This document shows, piece by piece, positions 9,528-16,985 of a stretch of DNA of 57,522 nucleotides (within the stretch, counting starts at the first letter, position 1; every line of letters begins with the position of its first letter). Origin of the DNA: an uncultured Elusimicrobia bacterium (GTDB taxonomy: Bacteria > Elusimicrobiota > Elusimicrobia > Elusimicrobiales > UBA9959); NCBI GenBank assembly GCA_903867985.1, contig CAIPTO010000074.1:1-57522 (forward strand). The letters are read 5' to 3'. A program made the position numbers and the translations under genes. Below the pieces are notes generated by a model. That model worked only from the letters and a program-made list of their open reading frames with translations, had not been told where the DNA came from and did not search any database.

Positions 9528-10070
9528 ATGAAAAAAACCAAAAAACTGATAAAAAAAACCATATCCAAAGCCGTAAAGACCGTAAAGCGAACCGTAAAAA
9601 AAACCGTAAAAGCCGCTCCTAAACGTAACGGAAAGCTCGCTGGTTTCAGACCTGTGAAAAAATCCTCCGGAAATAGTCCCGCCAAGGCGAAATCCGCTGC
9701 GAAAAATATGCCCACAGACTTCACCCCAAAAGAACTGATGGAAATAAAACTAAAACTGGGAGAGATGCGGGGAAATCTGTCCAAAAACGTTGAAGACAAA
9801 AAGAACCTGGACATGCTGGAACCTGAAGTGGGGGACTCGATAGATCAGGCAACCCAGAGCCTCGACAAGGAGATTCTGTTCGAACTTTCCGACAATGAAC
9901 GCAAAACGCTGGATAATATCGACGCGGCCCTGCGCAAAATGGATAACGGCATTTATGGTATTTGTGAGCACTGCAAAATCAGTATAGGCAAGAAGCGCCT
10001 CAAGGCGCTTCCCTCCGCCCGCTATTGCCTGCCCTGCCAGAGCGGCACTGAGAAAAACCGCCAGCAATAA
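9528..10070 (+). CDS. DksA/TraR-type C4 zinc-finger protein with long basic N-terminal tail
   Basis: 180 residues. The C-terminal half is a DksA/TraR/YteA-like domain: a helical coiled coil (about 65-120) with D-N-E-R-K-T-L-D-N-I-D-A-A-L followed by the zinc finger C-E-H-C-x17-C-L-P-C. Known members bind the RNA polymerase secondary channel and act with ppGpp. The first about 60 residues are almost all Lys, Ala, Thr and Pro (K-K-T-x repeats), resembling a histone H1-type tail, which suggests nucleic-acid binding in addition to polymerase contact. Start at 9528 is supported by AACAGGAG 7 nt upstream. Single-gene unit closed by the terminator at 10094-10130. Confidence 0.85.
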   Translation: MKKTKKLIKKTISKAVKTVKRTVKKTVKAAPKRNGKLAGFRPVKKSSGNSPAKAKSAAKNMPTDFTPKELMEIKLKLGEMRGNLSKNVEDKKNLDMLEPEVGDSIDQATQSLDKEILFELSDNERKTLDNIDAALRKMDNGIYGICEHCKISIGKKRLKALPSARYCLPCQSGTEKNRQQ

Positions 10071-10093
10071 ACCGGTACGCTGCACTAAACACC

Positions 10094-10130
10094 AAAGCCC
10101 CGGCTGCCTCATGCAGTCCGGGGCTTTAAT
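10094..10130. terminator. Bidirectional terminator between convergent genes
   Basis: AAAGCCCCGG (10094-10103) and CCGGGGCTTT (118-127 of the same line, 10118-10127) are perfect complements, with an inner CTGC/GCAG extension and a T bulge. A-run on the left and T-run on the right let it act in both directions, ending the DksA-like gene (+) and the RDD gene (-). Confidence 0.9.
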
Positions 10131-10141
10131 TTGTTAATCTG

Positions 10142-10999
10142 TCAGCGGGTAAGAACGCTTTGAACGCTCACTTCCGTCTTGCGCCAGTTTTTGGCTTTGG
10201 CGGATATTTTGTAAGCTCTGCCGTCGGTGGCGATGACCAGCGTATTGATGTTTATGTTCCTGATGATCTCATTACGCACCGCAGCGGGGTTACCGGTAAG
10301 CGCGGCCAGCCTCTTCATGTCCTCGGTGTAGCCGCCATACATCATCTTGTGCATTTCTTCCAGTTTCGCGACTTTAGAGATAGTGCTCTGAGCCGCGGCC
10401 ACCAGCCTCTTCTCTTCAGGCCCCATCCGCAGGAAATTCTGATTTATCCACGAAACAGTGAGCATGGCCATAAGCGCCCAGGAAACCGCGAGTACCAGAC
10501 CGTCCGCCCAGTCGCTGCGCTCTTTTATGCTTATTACGCGGCTGCCGCCGAGATAATCGTGCAGCGCCCTTTTATTCGTGTTAAACAGCGCCATGATATA
10601 GCCCATGTTCAGAGGCGCGGCGCTGACAAAATAGCAAAAGGAACGGATAAAAGCTTTGGCAAACGACAGGTCGGAGCCGTCTGCATTTTTTACCCTTATC
10701 CGCATCAGGTATTTCCCCAGCGTAGCCCGGCCGCCGGAAGAGAGGAAAGTTTCATAGATCAGATAGGCTGTGATCCATACCAGCTTCCACTTATTCTCAG
10801 CCGCGTAGGAATACTGCACCACGCCGTTCTTCACCATGATCGAAAACGTTACGTAAGCCCCGAGCACGAACGGGGAAGCGTCAATAACATACGCGAGGAA
10901 CCGCTCGTTAAACCCCGCCGGGACGGGGCCCTGCGGCTCGTTATCAGGCGAAGGGCTGCCGATCGCAGCCGGGTTAAACTGAAAATTATCGTTCTCCAT
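10142..10999 (-). CDS. RDD-family membrane protein with pilin-like C-terminal domain
   Basis: 285 residues, the only confident - strand gene here. The N-terminal about 30 residues are Pro/Asn rich. An RDD domain follows (about 28-155): F-N-E-R-F-L-A-Y-V-I-D, then the G-G-R-A-T-L-G-K-Y-L-M-R-I-R-V signature and further TM helices ending R-A-L-H-D-Y-L-G-G-S-R-V. A later TM segment (about 170-188) leads into a C-terminal soluble part (190-285) with the Y-T-E-D-M-K-R-L-A pattern seen in pilin/pseudopilin-like globular domains. RDD proteins are mostly of unknown function, some being ion transporters. GGAGG lies about 12 nt upstream of the ATG. The fusion is the unusual part. Confidence 0.75.
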   Translation of the reverse strand: MENDNFQFNPAAIGSPSPDNEPQGPVPAGFNERFLAYVIDASPFVLGAYVTFSIMVKNGVVQYSYAAENKWKLVWITAYLIYETFLSSGGRATLGKYLMRIRVKNADGSDLSFAKAFIRSFCYFVSAAPLNMGYIMALFNTNKRALHDYLGGSRVISIKERSDWADGLVLAVSWALMAMLTVSWINQNFLRMGPEEKRLVAAAQSTISKVAKLEEMHKMMYGGYTEDMKRLAALTGNPAAVRNEIIRNININTLVIATDGRAYKISAKAKNWRKTEVSVQSVLTR

Positions 11000-11180
11000 G
11001 ATCCTAGAACCTCCAGTTGGGGCTATTTAAATGCGTCCTGATAATTATATCTAACTTGAGGCCTTCGCGACATTTCATCGCAAAAAACCGTAAAACAGAA
11101 AGGTTCACCGCTTAAGGCTTTTGTTTCCCGCTCTCCGACTTGCCCTTCCCGGCCCGGAGTTGAATGGGAAGCGGAAAAAT

Positions 11181-11189
11181 TGATTTAAT
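11181..11189 (+). promoter_or_regulatory. Extended -10 (TGATTTAAT) 6 nt before the start codon
   Basis: TG-A-TTTAAT ends at 11189 and the ATG is at 11196. Transcription would begin at or next to the start codon, and there is no Shine-Dalgarno, so a leaderless mRNA is likely. No good -35 is visible. Confidence 0.45.
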
Positions 11190-11195
11190 AGTCTT

Positions 11196-12134
11196 ATGTG
11201 CAGAATGGCGGCGGCATTGTCGGTGAATCGTTTTAATCCGGCGGATCTTTTCGCTGAGGGGTCACGGTCCCTGCCCAGGCAAGCCGCTGCCGTAAAAGGC
11301 CGGGAACAATCGGACGGCTGGGGCGCAGCTTCTTACTCCGCGTCCGGCGGACTTCAGATAGTAAAAAGCCCGAATCCCGTATACACCGAAAGCGAGCGGT
11401 TCACTCGTGTGATCTCCATGGCCCGTTCCGGACTCGCCCTGGCGCACATCAGACAGGCATCCAATGCTTGCGCAGGTGTCGCATCAAAGGGCTATGCCCC
11501 TCAAGCGGCCAATATCTGCGCGGGTATCGCGTCAAAAGGCCATATCACCCGGACGGCCACCCCGCCTGCACTTAACCGAAAAGAGCTGACAAGCCCGGCG
11601 AACACCCAGCCTTTCAGCGGTAACGGCTTCGTCTTCGCCCATAACGGGACCCTCGAGATCCCGGCGGAGATAAAAACCACATTAGGCAAGTACGAAAGGT
11701 TCGTAAAAGGCGTCAATGACTCGGAAGTTCTATTCTGGCAGATCATGAAGATGCTGGACGCCTACGGCAACCCCGCTCTGGCCCTTGAGATGGCCGCCGA
11801 AGAAACACGAACCGTGTGGCTCTCGGTCAAAGACCGCTATCCCGAAAAAAAGAATCCTTATCACGGACTCAACATTTTCCTGTCCGACGGAAAAGCGCTG
11901 TGGGTCCTTTGTCATTATCCGGGCGCCGCTAAAAAAGAAGCCCTCATGACCCCGGGCTGGGAATTCGGCCGCATAGCCTGGAAGAAGGATTCTCAAAAAG
12001 TCATATTCGCCAGCGAGCCGCTTGACTCCGGCCCGTGGCGCAAGATGTCGGATTGGCAAATTGCGGAAGCCCGCCTGAACGGCGGCAGCGTAACGCTGAA
12101 AATTAAAACTCTAAGCCGGTTTGACGGCCAGTGA
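11196..12134 (+). CDS. Class II glutamine amidotransferase (YafJ-like)
   Basis: 312 residues. The N-terminal nucleophile Cys2 (M-C-R-M) and the Ntn-hydrolase motifs S-D-G-W-G (about 39-43), H-I-R-Q-A-S (about 85-90), N-T-Q-P-F and F-A-H-N-G-T identify a glutaminase domain of the GATase_6/YafJ type, which releases ammonia from glutamine; the acceptor is unknown for this stand-alone family. An insertion of two tandem about 18-residue copies (N-A-C-A-G-V-A-S-K-G-Y and N-I-C-A-G-I-A-S-K-G-H) sits between the H-I-R-Q-A-S and N-T-Q-P-F motifs, about residues 91-125. The start is fixed by the need for Cys2. Confidence 0.85.
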   Translation: MCRMAAALSVNRFNPADLFAEGSRSLPRQAAAVKGREQSDGWGAASYSASGGLQIVKSPNPVYTESERFTRVISMARSGLALAHIRQASNACAGVASKGYAPQAANICAGIASKGHITRTATPPALNRKELTSPANTQPFSGNGFVFAHNGTLEIPAEIKTTLGKYERFVKGVNDSEVLFWQIMKMLDAYGNPALALEMAAEETRTVWLSVKDRYPEKKNPYHGLNIFLSDGKALWVLCHYPGAAKKEALMTPGWEFGRIAWKKDSQKVIFASEPLDSGPWRKMSDWQIAEARLNGGSVTLKIKTLSRFDGQ

Positions 12135-12168
12135 CCTGGCATAACGCTACACTAAAAAGGGGATACAA

Positions 12169-12795
12169 ATGAAATGGTTCCTATTGCTCCTCATCTTCAT
12201 CGCCGGAGTCTATTATCTCTCCAACCAGCGCAAGGTGGAAGTTCACCAGAAAGTGCTGGTTGAGAAGATAAAGCAGAACGCAATTAAGACAACCCTCGAA
12301 CCGCTTCTGCCTTTCAAACCGGAGAAGGCCTATGTTATGAAGTTTTCGATGCAGACTCTCACCACCCTTCGTACGCTCACGTACGATCCTAATTATAAAG
12401 TCCGCGCCGCGGCCGCTGAACTTCTGTGGCAGCTCCAGGACGAACAGATTCCCGCCATCATAAAGCATATGTTCCAGGAGGAACCTGAGGAAAGCGTGAG
12501 AAAGTCGCTCATAACCTTCCTGGTCAAAGACAAGAGCAAGTTGAGCCTCGCGCTCCTGGCGGAGGCGATGAACTCTTATGACAAGGAAACGCGTCTCAAT
12601 GCCGTGGACGCCATCGGCACTTTTACCAGCAGGGAAGCCATCCTGGTGCTAAATAAAGGACTTGAGGATTACGATGAGGATATCCGGCTTAAGTCTCTGG
12701 AAGCCGTCAACCAGATCCGGCGCAACATTGAGGCCCACAAAGAACAGGAACTCCGCGAACTTGGTGAATCAAAGCCTCTGTTTAGAATAGAGTGA
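12169..12795 (+). CDS. Membrane-anchored HEAT-repeat protein
   Basis: 208 residues. N-terminal TM or uncleaved signal segment M-K-W-F-L-L-L-L-I-F-I-A-G-V (1-17), then a helical domain with about four HEAT/armadillo-like repeats (about 60-195) of the type D-P-N-Y-K-V-R-A-A-A-A-E-L-L, E-S-V-R-K-S-L-I-T-F-L and D-E-D-I-R-L-K-S-L-E-A-V. Such repeats form scaffolds for protein contacts. GGGG lies 8 nt ahead of the ATG. It is 34 bp after the amidotransferase and probably in the same transcript. No specific function can be assigned. Confidence 0.7.
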   Translation: MKWFLLLLIFIAGVYYLSNQRKVEVHQKVLVEKIKQNAIKTTLEPLLPFKPEKAYVMKFSMQTLTTLRTLTYDPNYKVRAAAAELLWQLQDEQIPAIIKHMFQEEPEESVRKSLITFLVKDKSKLSLALLAEAMNSYDKETRLNAVDAIGTFTSREAILVLNKGLEDYDEDIRLKSLEAVNQIRRNIEAHKEQELRELGESKPLFRIE

Positions 12796-12860
12796 TCCTC
12801 CGGCCGGAAAGGCCGCACAGGCAGGGCGTTACCGGTTGTAAAATCCGCCCAGCCGCCGGG

Positions 12861-12889
12861 TTGACAAAAAATATAAATTTTTATAGTAT
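12861..12889 (+). promoter_or_regulatory. Sigma70-type promoter of the Bat operon
   Basis: TTGACA (12861-12866), a 17-bp A/T spacer, then TAGTAT (12884-12889). Consensus -35 and correct spacing in a strongly AT-rich island within GC-rich surroundings. The leader is about 50 nt and carries GGAGG before the ATG at 12944. Confidence 0.8.
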
Positions 12890-12943
12890 CTTTTTTTCAT
12901 ATTTCTTCTGCGCTCAGAATTCACACGGAGGAACCCTTAATAT

Positions 12944-13933
12944 ATGGATCTGGAAATATCGCAATTAAACAAAAAAATACAAGCGGAAAGCGTTTTTGTC
13001 CATGACCTGAAAAAGGAGATAGCCAAAATAATCGTCGGCCAGGAAGAACTGGTAAACGGCATCATCGTGGGCCTGCTGGCTAACGGCCATATTCTGGTAG
13101 AAGGCGTGCCTGGTCTGGCAAAAACCCTGACGGTCAAAACTATGGCTCAGGCGATTTCAGCTTCCTTCCAGCGCATACAGTTCACCCCCGACCTCCTGCC
13201 AGCCGACATTGTGGGCACGATGATCTTCAACCCCAAGGACGGAACTTTCGCCGTAAAAAAAGGCCCGGTCTTCACCAATATACTGCTCGCCGACGAAATA
13301 AACCGCGCCCCCGCCAAAGTGCAAAGCGCCCTGTTGGAAGCTATGCAGGAACGTCAGGTGACGATTTCCGACACCACTCATCGCCTGCCGGAACTTTTCA
13401 TGGTGCTGGCCACCCAGAACCCTATTGAGCAGGAGGGCACATACCCCTTGCCGGAGGCACAGGTTGACCGTTTCATGCTTAAGATAAACATCACCTATCC
13501 TTCGAAGCAGGAGGAGGCTCGCATCCTGGACACCATGGCGCACCAGCACATACCCACGCTGGCCCAGGTGATACCGGCCGAACAGATCCTGAAAGCGCGG
13601 GAGACGGCTGACGCCATCTACGTGGACGACAAGATAAAAAACTATGTCCTGGACCTGGTCCAGGCCACCAGAGTACCTGAAAAATACTCACTGGACAAGA
13701 TAAAACCCTGGATACTCTACGGGGCCAGCCCCAGAGCCACTATCTATCTGGTGCAGGCCGCCAAAGCCTACGCCTTCATTCAGGGCCGGGGCTACGTAAC
13801 CCCGGAAGATATCAAAGCCGTGGGCCTGGACGTTCTGCGGCACCGCGTCCTTCTGACTTACGAAGCCGAAGCGGAAAACGTAAATTCAGAAACCGTGCTG
13901 AATACTATTTTCGAAGCGATAGAAGTACCGTAA
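12944..13933 (+). CDS. moxR: MoxR-family AAA+ ATPase
   Basis: 329 residues, typical length. Walker A G-V-P-G-L-A-K-T (about 52-59), Walker B I-L-L-A-D-E-I-N-R-A-P (about 113-123), sensor 1 A-T-Q-N-P-I-E-Q-E-G-T-Y-P-L-P-E and the arginine finger D-R-F are all present. A C-terminal lid domain contains the G-A-S-P-R-A sensor 2 motif. MoxR ATPases act as chaperones that mature metal- or complex-dependent partners, usually together with von Willebrand A proteins. Here it heads a DUF58-Bat operon, the standard arrangement. GGAGG supports the start at 12944. Confidence 0.93.
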   Translation: MDLEISQLNKKIQAESVFVHDLKKEIAKIIVGQEELVNGIIVGLLANGHILVEGVPGLAKTLTVKTMAQAISASFQRIQFTPDLLPADIVGTMIFNPKDGTFAVKKGPVFTNILLADEINRAPAKVQSALLEAMQERQVTISDTTHRLPELFMVLATQNPIEQEGTYPLPEAQVDRFMLKINITYPSKQEEARILDTMAHQHIPTLAQVIPAEQILKARETADAIYVDDKIKNYVLDLVQATRVPEKYSLDKIKPWILYGASPRATIYLVQAAKAYAFIQGRGYVTPEDIKAVGLDVLRHRVLLTYEAEAENVNSETVLNTIFEAIEVP

Positions 13934-13991
13934 AAAGCAGGGTACGGGGTAGAGGGCCTAGGGTTCAGGATCAGGAGTTACTTATTTCCGG

Positions 13992-14040
13992 CACCCTACA
14001 CCCTACACCCTACACCCTACACCCTACACCCTACACCCTA
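13992..14040. repeat. Seven perfect tandem copies of CACCCTA
   Basis: A 49-bp array of seven identical 7-bp units lies immediately before the next start codon (14047), in the moxR-DUF58 gap. The unit is telomere-like in appearance. Unit number is likely variable by slippage. There are no unique spacers, so it is not a CRISPR array. Confidence 0.95.
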
Positions 14041-14046
14041 ACTTTT

Positions 14047-14931
14047 ATGAATACCGCGGAAATACTAAAAAAAGTCCGCCAGATAGAGATTACGACCGGC
14101 CGCCTGGTCAGTGAAACCTTCGCGGGCGAATATCAGAGCGTGTTCAAGGGACGCGGCATGGAATTCGCCGAGGTTCGGGAATACGTCCCTGGAGACGATG
14201 TCCGGTCCATTGACTGGAACGTAACAGCAAGGTACGCTAAACCCTTTATCAAGCGCTTCGTTGAGGAGCGCGAACTCACACTTATGATAGTGTGCGACAT
14301 GTCAGCTTCGCAGTTCTTCGGCAGCGGAACGAAAGCCAAGAACGAAGCGGCTGCCGAGCTCTCCGCCATGTTCGCCTTCTCTGCGCTCAAAAACAACGAC
14401 AAGACCGGACTTCTGGTTTTTACCGATGGGCCGGAGCTTTATATCCCGCCCAGGAAAGGCAAGAACCACATCCTCCGCATCATCCGCGAAATACTGGCTT
14501 ATTCTCCGCGCGGCCGCGCGACTTCCGTGGCCAGGGCGCTGGACACCGTTAACCGCCTGATGAAACGCAAAGGAATAATAATCCTAATCTCAGATTTCAA
14601 TGATTCCGGCTACGAAAAAGCCCTGAGACGCACGGCCGTAAGGCATGATCTGATACCAGTCATGGTCGAAGACCGTCTTGAGCGCGCGCTGCCAAACGTA
14701 CGCGCCCTGATAAACGCCGATAATCTCGAAGACGCCGGTGCCGCCCCCGTCCTGGCTGACCTCTCCTCGCCCGCTTTCCGGGCCAAGTACGCAGCAGCAA
14801 GGGCGGAAGTGGCCGGAACCATGGAAAGGGCTTTCAAAGGAGCGGGCACTGACTGGATAAACGTGGACCCGGCCTCCGACATTTACGGCCCGGTTGTAAA
14901 ATTCTTCAGAAAGCGTCAGAGGCGGAAATGA
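14047..14931 (+). CDS. DUF58 domain protein (VWA-like, Bat operon)
   Basis: 294 residues. DUF58 signature G-x-x-x-E-F-A-E-V-R-E-Y-V-P-G-D-D-V-R-S-I-D-W-N near residues 37-60, followed by a VWA-like fold with D-M-S-A-S in the MIDAS-type position (about 84-88) and I-I-L-I-S-D-F-N-D at about 179. Members partner with MoxR. The ATG at 14047 directly follows the CACCCTA array and has no recognisable Shine-Dalgarno. The gene overlaps the next by 4 bp (ATGA). Cytoplasmic, no signal peptide. Confidence 0.88.
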   Translation: MNTAEILKKVRQIEITTGRLVSETFAGEYQSVFKGRGMEFAEVREYVPGDDVRSIDWNVTARYAKPFIKRFVEERELTLMIVCDMSASQFFGSGTKAKNEAAAELSAMFAFSALKNNDKTGLLVFTDGPELYIPPRKGKNHILRIIREILAYSPRGRATSVARALDTVNRLMKRKGIIILISDFNDSGYEKALRRTAVRHDLIPVMVEDRLERALPNVRALINADNLEDAGAAPVLADLSSPAFRAKYAAARAEVAGTMERAFKGAGTDWINVDPASDIYGPVVKFFRKRQRRK

Positions 14932-15890
14932 CCCGTGTTGTAAAATTCACGCTCCTGGCGGCGCTGCTGCTGCCGGCCCTGGCCGGGGCACAAACAGTGT
15001 CTTTCAAGCTTACGCCGCCCGCCGCCAGGCCGAAACTAGCCGAGCCTTTCACTCTTCGTTTTGAACTCACTTTACCGGCAGATTATTCCGTCAAGCCGGA
15101 CACCTCGGCTTTTTCAAACGATGTTTTTGAGCTCCTCAAAATAAAAAAAATCTCCTCTAAACCGGCGGGGACGCTTAAGACCGAAACTTTTGATCTGGAT
15201 ATTTCCGCTTTTAATATAGGTGTCAGTACGTTCCCGGAAATCTCATGGTTGCTGACGAAAGGAACGGAACTTACTGAAGCTAAAAGCGTTCCTTTTGCGC
15301 TTGAGATACTGCCGGTTTTCGAAGCAAAACAAGTTCAGGGGGACATCCGGGATATACATCCCATTTTTAAATTTATCCCCTGGCTATGGCTGCTGACAGG
15401 CCTCCTGGCAGCGGCTCTGGCGGCCTGGTTTATCCACCAGCGTAACAAGGCCCGTTCCGGCATGGCGGCCTCCGATCCGGAGGCGTCCGACCTGCGTTCT
15501 CCGTACCAGAAAGCCGCCGACGCCTTGGCTGAACTTTCCGCCTCGGACATCTGGGAGCATGGCCTCATCAAAGAATTCTACAGCCGCCTGTCTGACATCT
15601 TCCGAAATTACCTGGACGCGCAGTTCGGAATAAAAGCGGAACTTATGACCACCAACGATATCACCAGGGAACTGCGGAGGACCGGGGCTGACATAAAAAC
15701 GGTCATCACTACCAGGGAGTTGCTGGAAAACACAGACCTTGTAAAGTTCGCCAAGTTCAAGCCAGGAGAAAAAGAGCGCGATGCCGCCGTCTTGTCACTC
15801 AAAGATCTGCTGGTATTTTTCACGCAGCAGGAAGAAAACAGGCGCGCTCTGGAGCGGCAGGCGGCGGGGGGGGAGGCAGCGAAACAATGA
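14928..15890 (+). CDS. Bat-operon membrane protein (BatD-like N-terminus, DUF4381-like C-terminus)
   Basis: 320 residues. Signal peptide 1-21 (L-L-A-A-L-L-L-P-A-L-A-G-A), a periplasmic beta-rich domain (22-140) resembling a short BatD immunoglobulin-like domain, one TM helix (about 143-165, W-L-W-L-L-T-G-L-L-A-A-A-L-A), then a cytoplasmic helical domain (180-310) with Y-Q-K-A-A-D-A-L-A and D-I-F-R-N-Y-L-D-A-Q-F-G. The C-terminal half resembles the DUF4381-type protein that sits between DUF58 and BatA in many Bat operons. Both ends overlap neighbours by 4 bp, so translation is coupled. Confidence 0.7.
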   Translation: MTRVVKFTLLAALLLPALAGAQTVSFKLTPPAARPKLAEPFTLRFELTLPADYSVKPDTSAFSNDVFELLKIKKISSKPAGTLKTETFDLDISAFNIGVSTFPEISWLLTKGTELTEAKSVPFALEILPVFEAKQVQGDIRDIHPIFKFIPWLWLLTGLLAAALAAWFIHQRNKARSGMAASDPEASDLRSPYQKAADALAELSASDIWEHGLIKEFYSRLSDIFRNYLDAQFGIKAELMTTNDITRELRRTGADIKTVITTRELLENTDLVKFAKFKPGEKERDAAVLSLKDLLVFFTQQEENRRALERQAAGGEAAKQ

Positions 15891-16870
15891 TCTTCCGTTA
15901 TCCCTACATTCTGGCCCTCATACCCTTCGTACTGCTGCTGGCGTTCGCCGCCAGGAGCATGGGCTCACGGCGTCTGGCGGCGGTTAAAATGCCGGTAGCT
16001 CTGCCGAACCAGGAAACGGCCAGAACTCTCCTGTTCCGATATTTCCCTTTCTGGGCGAGAGTGGTAGTTCTCATACTGCTCGCGTTCTCTCTGGCCAGAC
16101 CGCAAAAGGTGGAAAAAGGCAATGTGCCTCCGACCGAAGGCATAGACATCATGCTTTGCCTGGACACTTCCTACAGCATGTCCGCCGTGGATTTTAACCC
16201 CTACAACAGACTCGATGCGGCCAAGACCGCCGCGGCGGATTTCATAGGCAAACGCGCCAACGATCGCATCGGCATGGTGATCTTCGGCGGAGTCGCGGTA
16301 CTGGCCTGCCCTCTCACCCTGGATTATCAATCAATGCTGGAACTGCTCGATTCAGCCGCTATAAATATGACAAAGGCGGACGGCACGGCCATAGGCGACG
16401 CTCTTATAACTTCGGTCAATCACCTGAAGGACAGCAAAGCTAAAAGTAAGGTAATAATACTCCTGACCGACGGCCGCTCCAATGTCGGAGTGATCACCGA
16501 CCCCGTAATTGCCGCGAAAACCGCCCAAGCCTACGGCATTAAGATCTACACTATAGGCACCGCGACCAAGGGGCCGGCCCAGATACCCACCGGCAACCCC
16601 TTGCAGCCCTACATGACCATAAACGACGACCTGGACGAGCCCACCCTTATGGAAATAGCGGACCGGACCGGAGGCGAATTTTACCGGGCCGGGAACTTTA
16701 TGGAACTGCAGAAAATATACGAAAAGATAAACGCCCTTGAGAAAACCAAATTTGAGGTGAAAACTTTCGTAAACTACACCGACTTGTATCTGCTCTTCCT
16801 GATCCCGGCCCTGGTATTGGCTGCTCTGATCTTTCTTCTGGAGAAGACTTATCTGAGAACGATACCGTAA
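15887..16870 (+). CDS. batA: VWA domain membrane protein BatA
   Basis: 327 residues. Two N-terminal TM helices (about 5-22 and 55-73), a VWA domain (about 85-290) and a C-terminal TM helix (about 303-322): the BatA/BatB topology. The MIDAS motif is D-T-S-Y-S-M-S (residues about 92-98), followed by N-R-L-D-A-A-K and later T-D-G-R-S-N at about 196. The VWA domain binds divalent metal and protein partners in the periplasm. Start overlaps the previous gene by 4 bp. Bat proteins were named for aerotolerance in Bacteroides; their mechanism is unknown. Confidence 0.88.
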   Translation: MIFRYPYILALIPFVLLLAFAARSMGSRRLAAVKMPVALPNQETARTLLFRYFPFWARVVVLILLAFSLARPQKVEKGNVPPTEGIDIMLCLDTSYSMSAVDFNPYNRLDAAKTAAADFIGKRANDRIGMVIFGGVAVLACPLTLDYQSMLELLDSAAINMTKADGTAIGDALITSVNHLKDSKAKSKVIILLTDGRSNVGVITDPVIAAKTAQAYGIKIYTIGTATKGPAQIPTGNPLQPYMTINDDLDEPTLMEIADRTGGEFYRAGNFMELQKIYEKINALEKTKFEVKTFVNYTDLYLLFLIPALVLAALIFLLEKTYLRTIP

Positions 16871-16887
16871 GAACAGTGGATGAACGA

Positions 16888-16978
16888 TAGGAAGATTGGA
16901 GGATTGGAGGATTGGCGACAGCGGGAATTGTAGCACTGTCTTGCTGTCGCACTGCCGAGCTGTCTCGCTGCCGCGCTG
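16888..16978. repeat. Two short degenerate tandem-repeat tracts in the batA-batBC gap
   Basis: First tract (about 16890-16914): GGAAGATTGGAGGATTGGAGGATTGG, repeats of GGATTGGA. Second tract (about 16930-16978): repeats of the form CTGTCGCACTGCCGAG / CTGTCTCGCTGCCGCG. They sit inside the operon, 8 nt before the next start codon. Confidence 0.8.
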
Positions 16979-16985
16979 GTTTAAT

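Noticed and set aside
10160-11041. 293-codon + strand frame opposite the RDD gene
   Set aside because: The - strand frame has the RDD signature, TM helices and a Shine-Dalgarno; the + strand product is a basic shadow.
12944-16870. RavA-ViaA type MoxR system
   Set aside because: DUF58, BatA, BatB/C, BatD and BatE in order define a Bat operon; the ViaA signature is absent.
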